Source: JAICWP01 sp035935775 (GTDB lineage Bacteria > Acidobacteriota > Terriglobia > Terriglobales > Acidobacteriaceae). From it: a DNA stretch of 11,314 bases. The position numbers and the translations under genes are program-made. Numbering within the stretch: the first letter of the stretch is position 1; each line of letters opens with the position of its first letter. Shown piece by piece: positions 1 to 4,884 of this stretch. The stretch is from contig DASYWT010000239.1 in NCBI GenBank assembly GCA_035935775.1, positions 1-11,314 of the forward strand, in the 5' to 3' direction. Under the pieces are notes generated by a model that was not told the origin of the DNA, did no database searches, and saw nothing but the letters and a program-made list of their open reading frames with translations.

Positions 1-621
1 TCCATTGAATCATCGTTACGCGCCGTAACAGGTATCGCGTTGCCAGTCCTAATCCCCGCCGATGGAGTCGCGGAGGGAATCGTTATTGACCCAAAGGGAA
101 GCATGAAGGACTCGCTCTCTGGAGTTCGCCGCTTACACAAGAAAGAGCTCAAGGCTTCTCGTGTGGCGGAAAAGCTCACCGCTGAGGAATGGCGCGAATT
201 GCGGGGAGTGACTAGCTTGAAAATCGCGCTAGCAAAAGACGACCCGCTAGCCACTCACGCAGCACTTTCCCTTCTTGGCCGGAATCCGGAAAACTTCGGG
301 GATACGATGGGCGGTGACAATCTCCTAGAATACGGTCGAATCATAGCCACTGCGCCCTTAACCAATGCGCTGAGGCGAGCCCAACTCGTCTATTGGGTAA
401 CCAGAAAAACTTGGCACCTGGGCCTGGGTATCTTTTGCCCAGATTTCAAGACGGGAGTTGCCGTCCACCTGCTGCTAACCGATGCATTCCGTGTGTGCCC
501 TCGCTGTCATAAAACCTTTGAGGTAGAACACCCAGGCCAAATGTGCTGCTCTATCCAATGTCGGGAAGCTCATCGAATTGCACGCTGGCGCGCCCGAAAG
601 AAGAGAGGGGAAAAACAATGA
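1..621 (+). CDS. Hypothetical protein with C-terminal zinc finger, 5' end outside window
   Basis: The frame is open from the left edge of the window; the first possible start inside it is TTG at 40, so the true start may lie upstream. Counted from that TTG the protein has 193 residues. I recognise no family for the first 150 residues, which include a charged helical part (about 30-55). The last 40 residues hold a cysteine cluster: C153-x2-C156, then C169, C170 and C174, followed by H178 and a run of arginines and lysines. The pattern CSxxCRxAxRxxRxR recalls CGNR-like and other treble-clef zinc fingers of phage and mobile-element proteins, which suggests nucleic acid binding. The stop overlaps the integrase start by 4 bases (ATGA), implying translational coupling, so a role in the mobile element, for example as regulator or directionality factor, is possible but unproven. 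Confidence 0.6.
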   Translation, partial: SIESSLRAVTGIALPVLIPADGVAEGIVIDPKGSMKDSLSGVRRLHKKELKASRVAEKLTAEEWRELRGVTSLKIALAKDDPLATHAALSLLGRNPENFGDTMGGDNLLEYGRIIATAPLTNALRRAQLVYWVTRKTWHLGLGIFCPDFKTGVAVHLLLTDAFRVCPRCHKTFEVEHPGQMCCSIQCREAHRIARWRARKKRGEKQ

Positions 622-1751
622 GTATCTACAAGCGCGGTTCGACTTATTGGTACAAATTCCAATGGCAGGGCCTGCTTATCCGTGAATCCACGAAGCAGGG
701 CAATGACAAAATCGCCCGCAACATGGAATCGGCGCATCGCACTTCCCTCGCCCAAGGGCTTGTAGGAATCCGCGAGAAGAAGCGCACCACGGTCGCGCAG
801 TTCATCAAGGACCGTTTTGAGCCATGGGCGAAGGGCGCTTTCGAGAAGAGTTCGCCGCAGACGTGGAAGTCATGGTATCGGCCCAGCATCCGCGCTATTG
901 AGGGCTATGCCCCTCTCTGTAAGCGCGTTCTCTCTGATGTCACCAGCGAACATGCTGCCGACTTCGCTGCTCATATTCGGGTAAGGGGAGCGAAGGGCAA
1001 GCCGCTCCAGGCCAGCTCTGTCAATGCCCGTCTGCGCGTGCTGCGCCGCATGTTCCATCTGGCTGTGGAGTGGGGAGAACTGGAGAATGCCCCGAAGATT
1101 AAACTGCTACCGGGCGAGCGCCACCGCGAGCGCGTCCTGGCCCCGGAGGAAGAATCCAGGTACCTCGCGGCTGCCACTTCCCTGCTGGCGGACGTTGCCA
1201 CCGTCCTGATTGATAGCGGAATGCGCCCGGAAGAGTGCTTTCGCCAGCGCTGGGAGAATGTGACCTGGGTTAATGGCCGGCACGGCTCCATGCTCGTAAC
1301 CCACGGCAAGACGAAGGCGGCCCGCCGGGTGATTCCCATGACTCCGCGGGTGCGCATGATCTTGGAGCAGCGCTGGGAAGCAGCTGATAAGCCGGAAGAG
1401 GGATGGATGTGGCCCGGCGACACGAAGAGCGGGCACATCGAACCCTCCACCCTAAAAAAGCAGCACAGGAACGCTCTGAAGCTCAGTAAGGTTCGCCCGT
1501 TCGTTCTCTACTCGCTGCGGCACACGTTCTTGACTCGCCTGGGTGCTTCCGGGTGTGACGTGTGGACGCTGGCGCGGATCGCCGGGCACAGCTCCATCGC
1601 TATGTCTTATCGCTACGTCCATCCTTCAGAAGACCGGGTGCTGGATGCAATGGAGCTGCTGGGTGGGCACAAATCTGGGCACAGTGAGGAAACAGGCGCT
1701 AAAGAGGAAGTGAAGAAACTGCAGGAAGCTAATGAAAACTCAGCAGCTTAA
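618..1751 (+). CDS. Tyrosine recombinase / phage-type integrase
   Basis: Site-specific DNA integrase of 377 residues that would insert and excise the element on its left. I chose ATG 618 because AGAGGGG lies just upstream and the start overlaps the previous stop; an in-frame upstream start at 543 would run deep into the previous gene. Residues 57-155 form the SAM-like core-binding domain, about 170-345 the catalytic domain. Catalytic residues can be placed: R203 (SGMRPEE), K231 or K233 in the beta-hairpin, R301 (SLRHTF), H324 (AGHSS) and nucleophile Y333 (YRYVHP). The first position of box II, usually His, is Tyr298 here (YSLR). The last 30 residues are charged and probably flexible. The stop codon TAA at 1749-1751 is directly followed by the CCA end of tRNA-Val on the other strand, the classic location of an integrase next to its attachment site. 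All catalytic positions but one match consensus, so it is probably active. Confidence 0.95.
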   Translation: MSIYKRGSTYWYKFQWQGLLIRESTKQGNDKIARNMESAHRTSLAQGLVGIREKKRTTVAQFIKDRFEPWAKGAFEKSSPQTWKSWYRPSIRAIEGYAPLCKRVLSDVTSEHAADFAAHIRVRGAKGKPLQASSVNARLRVLRRMFHLAVEWGELENAPKIKLLPGERHRERVLAPEEESRYLAAATSLLADVATVLIDSGMRPEECFRQRWENVTWVNGRHGSMLVTHGKTKAARRVIPMTPRVRMILEQRWEAADKPEEGWMWPGDTKSGHIEPSTLKKQHRNALKLSKVRPFVLYSLRHTFLTRLGASGCDVWTLARIAGHSSIAMSYRYVHPSEDRVLDAMELLGGHKSGHSEETGAKEEVKKLQEANENSAA

Positions 1752-1796
1752 TGGTGGGCAGTGCAGGGCTCGAACCTGCGACCTCGTGCTTGTAAG
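1752..1796. other. Candidate attachment site (att) in the 3' half of tRNA-Val
   Basis: Elements with phage-type integrases commonly recombine within tRNA genes and carry a copy of the 3' part of the tRNA as att sequence. Here the integrase stop codon touches the tRNA CCA end with no spacer, so the crossover should lie between the anticodon loop and the 3' end. The other att copy, a partial tRNA-Val 3' end, would lie left of this window and cannot be seen. The limits given are a guess based on the usual extent of such sites. Confidence 0.35.
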
Positions 1797-1828
1797 GCAC
1801 GCGCTCTAACCAACTGAGCTAACCGCCC
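1752..1828 (-). tRNA. tRNA-Val (anticodon UAC), CCA encoded
   Basis: Read on the minus strand it folds into a full cloverleaf: 7-bp acceptor stem GGGCGGT/ACTGCCC with one G-U pair, D arm with GTTAGCTCAG...GAGC, anticodon stem CGTGC/GCACG with loop CTTACAA, and T arm GCAGG-TTCGAGC-CCTGC. The anticodon TAC (1792-1794) reads valine GUA and probably other GUN codons. The discriminator base is A and the 3' CCA is encoded at 1754-1752. The gene is intact although an integrase gene abuts its 3' end, as expected if the integrated element restored the tRNA sequence. Its native downstream terminator would now lie on the far side of the element. Confidence 0.96.
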
Positions 1829-1847
1829 ATCGAGCTAACGTAATGAA

Positions 1848-1877
1848 ATCATAATCCTGGGTCGCGATTGCTGTCAC
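1848..1877 (-). promoter_or_regulatory. Sigma-70-type promoter of tRNA-Val
   Basis: On the minus strand a -35-like GTGACA (1877-1872) and a -10 TATGAT (1853-1848) are separated by 18 bases. Each matches the consensus in five of six positions. The -10 box ends 19 bases before the first tRNA base, which gives a short leader of roughly 12 bases, normal for tRNA genes. Confidence 0.6.
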
Positions 1878-1938
1878 CCCGATCATCGCTGCGGGCCAGC
1901 TTCCGTCCGGCACGTAGCGAAAAATCCACACCAGAGAG

Positions 1939-2169
1939 CTAAGCCACCGGCTGACCCTGCCCAGCACCGCCTTCCTTAACGCCTTCCGTGAGCTGGTGCA
2001 GTTCCTCCTCCGGAATTGAAAATTCCACAAACCCACAATCCGAACAGACTAAAAGCTGAGGAAAGACCGACACGGTTGGCTTGGTCAAATTAACCAGGCC
2101 GGGAAAATGGATGTTAATTTCGCTGCCAAAATTGAGTTGCTTTGCTGACTGGCACGATCTGCAGGGCAT
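1939..2169 (-). CDS. Small two-CxxC zinc-ribbon protein
   Basis: A 76-residue protein. The start at 2169 is set by a perfect AGGAGG (2180-2175) five bases upstream; a longer frame to 2265 has no such site. It carries C3-x2-C6 at the very N-terminus and C42-x2-C45 (VCSDCGF) after a 35-residue insert containing INIHFPGL, so four cysteines probably bind one zinc ion as a ribbon. The C-terminus (GVKEGGAGQGQPVA) looks disordered. No catalytic motif, signal peptide or membrane segment is visible. I have the impression that short proteins of this layout are common in Acidobacteriota, but I know no assigned function. It lies downstream of the tRNA promoter region on the same strand and is divergent from the response regulators. 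Confidence 0.8.
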   Translation of the reverse strand: MPCRSCQSAKQLNFGSEINIHFPGLVNLTKPTVSVFPQLLVCSDCGFVEFSIPEEELHQLTEGVKEGGAGQGQPVA

Positions 2170-2249
2170 CTTACCCTCCTGATGAAGCGAACTAATGGGC
2201 AGGGGGCAGTCGCATACCTCCGCAGTCTCGCTTGCGCTGCCGCATTTGT

Positions 2250-2267
2250 CCGTGACTAATGTCACGG
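2250..2267. promoter_or_regulatory. Palindromic operator candidate, CRP/FNR-like spacing
   Basis: CCGTGAC-TAAT-GTCACGG is a perfect 7-bp-arm palindrome with a 4-base centre. Written as GTGA-N6-TCAC it fits the core of CRP/FNR-family sites. It lies about 80 bases upstream of the zinc-ribbon start and about 285 bases upstream of the response regulator start. Which gene it controls, if any, is not evident. Confidence 0.35.
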
Positions 2268-2324
2268 TCTTCTCTGGTGATAATCAGAACTGGGATGTAA
2301 AAAACACACTCAGCCAGAGAAGAC
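2267..2324. repeat. 11-bp inverted repeat GTCTTCTCTGG / CCAGAGAAGAC
   Basis: GTCTTCTCTGG at 2267-2277 is matched by its exact reverse complement at 2314-2324, with 36 bases between. The same 11-mer, extended by a T, recurs at 3021-3032 just after the first response regulator gene. The arms could form a hairpin in RNA or be paired binding sites for a protein. Confidence 0.6.
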
Positions 2325-2551
2325 AGTGGGTAGCAAAGCCCTTAGGCAAGACGGTTGTCTCCAAGCAGCTCTGAGCGAGGCGGGCAGTCGAGCTAAGCTG
2401 TAGAAATCTTAATGCCTTACCACCTCGCTGCAGGCGCCAGGCCACCTCCTCCATCGGGGGGATGACAAAAAAGTCCAGCCTCGGCCATCCATTTCACAAG
2501 AGTGGCATCCATTACAGCTTATTGCACCACACCGCGGGAGCACTCCTCACC

Positions 2552-3004
2552 ATGACAAACAGCGCAACCTCGGCGTTCCGTGCGCCCGTTCGCATTCTCA
2601 TAGTGGATGATGTCGAGCCTTGGCGCCGCTCAGTTTGCAGCATCCTAAGAGCCCAGGAACGGCTGCATGTAGTTGACCAGGCCGGGGATGGACTGGAAGC
2701 AGTTCAAAAGAGCCAGGAACTGAGGCCCGATTTGATTCTGCTGGACATCGGCCTCCCCCATCTGAACGGAATCGAGGCAGCCAATCGAATAAGCAAGGTT
2801 GCCCCAGCCTCGAAAGTGCTTTTCTTGACCCAGAACCTCGATGCCGATGTGGCTCGCATGGCCTTGAGCAACGGAGCGAAAGGATATGTTCTCAAGGTAG
2901 ATGCTGCCAGGGAACTCCTGCCGGCCATAGAAGCCGCTCTCGGCGGTGAGAGGTTTGTCAGCAGGCGAGTGCAGCAGCTTTCGTCATCAGCGCTTTCGGC
3001 CTAA
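2552..3004 (+). CDS. Stand-alone receiver-domain response regulator (NarL-like, no output domain)
   Basis: Signal-receiving protein of 150 residues if started at ATG 2552, the start that leaves a 10-residue lead before the fold as in most relatives; ATG 2462 would add 30 unlikely residues. A GGGAG about ten bases upstream is only a fair ribosome-binding site. All receiver residues are present: acidic pair in ILIVDD (19-20), phosphoacceptor Asp65 (LILLDIGLP), Thr93 (FLTQ) and Lys115 (GYVLK). The pattern GAKGYVLK...ELLPAIEAALGGERFVS is that of NarL/FixJ regulators, in which a LuxR-type helix-turn-helix would follow; here only 15 residues follow and the gene stops. It therefore probably acts through protein contacts. 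No histidine kinase is adjacent; a second receiver gene follows on the same strand. Confidence 0.85.
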   Translation: MTNSATSAFRAPVRILIVDDVEPWRRSVCSILRAQERLHVVDQAGDGLEAVQKSQELRPDLILLDIGLPHLNGIEAANRISKVAPASKVLFLTQNLDADVARMALSNGAKGYVLKVDAARELLPAIEAALGGERFVSRRVQQLSSSALSA

Positions 3005-3020
3005 GGACTGCGCTGCGCCT

Positions 3021-3040
3021 GTCTTCTCTGGTACAGAGAA
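3021..3040 (+). repeat. Hairpin containing a third copy of the GTCTTCTCTGG motif
   Basis: Seventeen bases after the first response regulator stop the sequence TTCTCTG-GTA-CAGAGAA (3024-3040) forms a perfect 7-bp hairpin with a 3-base loop. Its left arm is part of a copy of the 11-mer seen at 2267 and 2314. There is no T-run, so it is not a convincing intrinsic terminator. Confidence 0.45.
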
Positions 3041-3105
3041 CCGGGAAAATTGTCCCACCAGGCATCTCTTTCCGTGTTGCCGGAAACCAATCACCATGGG
3101 GGTCT

Positions 3106-3134
3106 GTGCGACCGGTCGCGATCGAGTGTCGCAC
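3106..3134. promoter_or_regulatory. Inverted repeat upstream of the second response regulator
   Basis: GTGCGAC (3106-3112) and GTCGCAC (3128-3134) are exact reverse complements 15 bases apart, and a perfect 12-bp palindrome GCGACCGGTCGC (3108-3119) overlaps the left arm. The site ends 21 bases before the start of the second response regulator, where an operator or a leader hairpin would act. Confidence 0.35.
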
Positions 3135-3155
3135 CACGGCCGTTTTGGGGGCGCG

Positions 3156-3536
3156 ATGAAAGCCATCCTATTTGTTGACGACCATGAAGTGCTGGCGCGG
3201 CTGAGTTGCGAAATCCTGGAAATGCAGGGCTACCGCGCAGTATCGGCCTACAACGCCGACCAGGCGTTGGAGAAATTTGACCAGGAGAAATTTGATGTCC
3301 TGGTAACCGACTTCCGCATGGAGGGCATGGATGGCCTGCAACTGGCGCGTAAGATCCATGCCAAGGACCCCAGCCTGCCTGTCATTATCGTTACCGGCTA
3401 CGGGCCAATCGAGACCGGGGACGATGCCAATGCCTGCCTGACCAAGGAGCATCTTTTCCCCGCCCTGCTGGAGAAAATCCGCCTGATCCTGGGCGAAAAT
3501 GAAAGCCGCAACGAACCGGCGGGAAAAACAGCCTAA
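3156..3536 (+). CDS. Single-domain (CheY-like) response regulator
   Basis: A 126-residue receiver-only protein. ATG 3156 is chosen because the fold begins at once (MKAILFVDD) and a G-rich stretch lies 5-9 bases upstream; the frame is open further left but codes for no recognisable sequence. Acidic residues D8 and D9, phosphoacceptor D52 (LVTDFRM), T80 (IIVTGYG) and K97 (LTKEHL) are all present, so phosphorylation should be possible. The last 12 residues are a charged tail without a domain. It is only distantly similar to the preceding receiver, so the pair is not a fresh duplication. A 151-bp spacer with palindromes separates them, and separate promoters are possible. The partner kinase is not visible. 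Confidence 0.9.
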   Translation: MKAILFVDDHEVLARLSCEILEMQGYRAVSAYNADQALEKFDQEKFDVLVTDFRMEGMDGLQLARKIHAKDPSLPVIIVTGYGPIETGDDANACLTKEHLFPALLEKIRLILGENESRNEPAGKTA

Positions 3537-3546
3537 GACCAGTGGC

Positions 3547-3567
3547 CAGTTGTCAGTTGCCAGTTTC
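3547..3567 (+). repeat. Three heptameric repeat units (CAGTTGT type)
   Basis: CAGTTGT, CAGTTGC and CAGTTTC follow each other in exact 7-base phase ten bases after the response regulator stop. It is a short member of the heptad repeats seen in other gaps of this window. Confidence 0.5.
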
Positions 3568-3764
3568 CCCGGAGCGGGCACGCAGACGCCTCCTGGCGGC
3601 AGCCAGTCTTCCTATTGTCATCCCGAGCTCGGATGCGGCACACCAACCCGCATCCGAGCGAGGGACCTGCTCTTTCCTGCAACCCCGAAATGCTATCTGG
3701 ATAAGAGCGGTCGTCGTTTCGTCTGGCCGGCGCTTCTCAGGTCAACATTTGTGAATTGGTTTTC

Positions 3765-3790
3765 TTCGTGCCTCGGTGTCTCTGTGGCGG
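3765..3790 (+). repeat. Dispersed repeat fragment (TTCGTG...CTGTGGCGG)
   Basis: A T/G-rich stretch beginning TTCGTGCCTCGG and ending TCTGTGGCGG resembles the sequence at 10631-10653 (TTCGTGTCCTTTGTGGTG). Both lie in intergenic gaps, so they may be degenerate copies of one dispersed element. The similarity is loose. The rest of the 281-bp gap 3537-3817 shows no gene. Confidence 0.25.
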
Positions 3791-3817
3791 ATTTTTCCTG
3801 CCTGCTAGACTGGCGGC

Positions 3818-4702
3818 GTGCGCCGCCTGATCATCAACGCCGACGATTTCGGTCTGACCTCCGGCGTCAATCGCGCCATCCTCGAAGCGCACCAGCGCGG
3901 GATTGTGACCTCGGCCACCCTTATGGCCTGCGGCCACGCCTTTGAGCAGGCGGTCGAGGCTGCGAGGAGTGCGCAACAACTGAGCCTCGGCTGTCACGTG
4001 GTGCTGGTGGACGGCGACCCGCTCTTGCCACCCGAGCAGGTGCCTACTCTGCTTGCCAACCACCGAAAACCACATTTTCGCGGCGGCATTGGGGAACTGG
4101 CCGCGGCCGCTCTGCGCGGGCGCCTCGATTCCGCCCAGGTGGAAGCGGAAGCCGCCGCGCAATTCGGGAAGCTGCGGGCCGCTGGCATAGCGCTCTCGCA
4201 CTTCGACACCCATAAGCATGCGCACATGTTTCCCGCGATCCTGCGGCCGCTGCTGCGGGCGGCGCGAGCCTGCGGCGTGCGCGCACTGCGCAACCCCTTC
4301 GCTCCTGTAAAGCCCCTGGCCTTTGCCCACCTGTTGCGGCGTCCCCGGCTGTGGAAACGCTATTCGGAGGTAATGGGGCTGCGCCGCCTGCTCGACAATT
4401 TTCACCGCACCATCGAGGAAGAGCACATGATCACCACCGATGGCACCTTCGGCATTGTGGCTACCGGCGCTCTCGACGAGAAACTGTTTGAATCCATTGT
4501 GGGCTCGATTCCCGAGGGTACCTGGGAATTCGTTTGCCATCCGGGCTACAACGATGCTGAGTTGAGCACGGTGCGCACGCGGCTGCGGGAGTCGCGCGAG
4601 CAGGAGTTGCAGGTGCTGACGTCGTCTGCCGCGCGGGAAGCACTGCAGCGGCATGGGGTCGAGCTGATTTCGTGGAAGCAGCTGTTAGCTCCTAGCTTGT
4701 AG
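3818..4702 (+). CDS. YdjC/ChbG/HpnK-family carbohydrate deacetylase
   Basis: Metal-dependent deacetylase of 294 residues, the usual length for this family, which removes acetyl groups from N-acetylated sugars such as chitooligosaccharides or, for HpnK, acts in hopanoid side-chain synthesis. Family motifs: N-A-D-D-F-G near the N-terminus with metal and catalytic aspartates D9 and D10, the LGCHVVLVDG strand with ligand H60, SHFDTHKHAHMFP with H128, H132, H134 and H136, and the C-terminal FVCHPGY with H241. There is no signal peptide, so it is cytoplasmic. The start is GTG 3818, giving MRRLIINADDFG as in relatives; no strong ribosome-binding site precedes it, and a TAGACT six bases upstream could be a -10 box for a nearly leaderless message. 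It lies 182 bases upstream of bshA on the same strand. The substrate is unknown; bacillithiol precursor deacetylation is conceivable but normally done by BshB of the LmbE family. Confidence 0.9.
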   Translation: MRRLIINADDFGLTSGVNRAILEAHQRGIVTSATLMACGHAFEQAVEAARSAQQLSLGCHVVLVDGDPLLPPEQVPTLLANHRKPHFRGGIGELAAAALRGRLDSAQVEAEAAAQFGKLRAAGIALSHFDTHKHAHMFPAILRPLLRAARACGVRALRNPFAPVKPLAFAHLLRRPRLWKRYSEVMGLRRLLDNFHRTIEEEHMITTDGTFGIVATGALDEKLFESIVGSIPEGTWEFVCHPGYNDAELSTVRTRLRESREQELQVLTSSAAREALQRHGVELISWKQLLAPSL

Positions 4703-4794
4703 CGCCGGCATCTTGCCGGCTGTCGCGAGGGCATCTTGCCCTCGCTGCTGCGGGCGGGGCGCCCGCAGGACAGCCGCCGGGAGGGCGGCGCTAC
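4699..4794. repeat. Composite palindromic element with four hairpins inside a closing stem
   Basis: The ends GTAGCGCCG (4699-4707) and CGGCGCTAC (4786-4794) pair perfectly. Inside are four hairpins: GCCGGC-ATCTT-GCCGGC (4704-4720), GCGAGGGC-ATCTT-GCCCTCGC (4725-4745), CTGCGGGCG-GGG-CGCCCGCAG (4748-4768) and GCCGCC-GGGAG-GGCGGC (4773-4789). CTGTC (4720-4724) also pairs with GACAG (4769-4773). The whole is an imperfect inverted repeat with arms of about 26 bases around two inner hairpins, like REP/BIME elements. The stop codon TAG of the deacetylase (4700-4702) lies inside the left arm. Confidence 0.8.
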
Positions 4795-4798
4795 ACAC

Positions 4799-4819
4799 CA
4801 ACTACCAGCTACTAACTGC
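4799..4819 (+). repeat. Three heptameric repeat units (CAACTAC type)
   Basis: CAACTAC, CAGCTAC and TAACTGC stand in 7-base phase directly after the palindromic element. They resemble the heptads at 3547 and 9437. Confidence 0.45.
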
Positions 4820-4884
4820 TGCCTTTTTGCATCCTTCCCGCCGGCTTTCCATCGAATGCTGCAGCAGCAGGGACATTGGGGCGC

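Larger units (their letters stand above)
2170..2551. other. Divergent intergenic region with palindromes
   Basis: This gap separates the minus-strand zinc-ribbon gene from the plus-strand response regulator. It contains the ribosome-binding site of the former, a 7-bp-arm palindrome at 2250-2267 and an 11-bp inverted repeat at 2267-2324. The frame of the response regulator is open back to ATG 2462, but residues encoded by 2462-2551 do not look like a receiver domain and that ATG directly follows a run of six G with no proper spacing. I see no convincing -35/-10 pair. Confidence 0.5.

Noticed and set aside
2462..2551. N-terminal extension of the first response regulator from ATG 2462
   Set aside because: The extra 30 residues do not look like part of a receiver protein and the ATG directly follows a run of G without proper spacing; not fully excluded.
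3499..3945. 148-residue frame between the response regulator and the deacetylase
   Set aside because: Overlaps both neighbours in another frame and covers heptads and other intergenic repeats; no ribosome-binding site or motif.
3737..4654. 305-residue open frame on the minus strand
   Set aside because: Antisense to the deacetylase gene, whose motifs are unmistakable; the composition is typical of a shadow.
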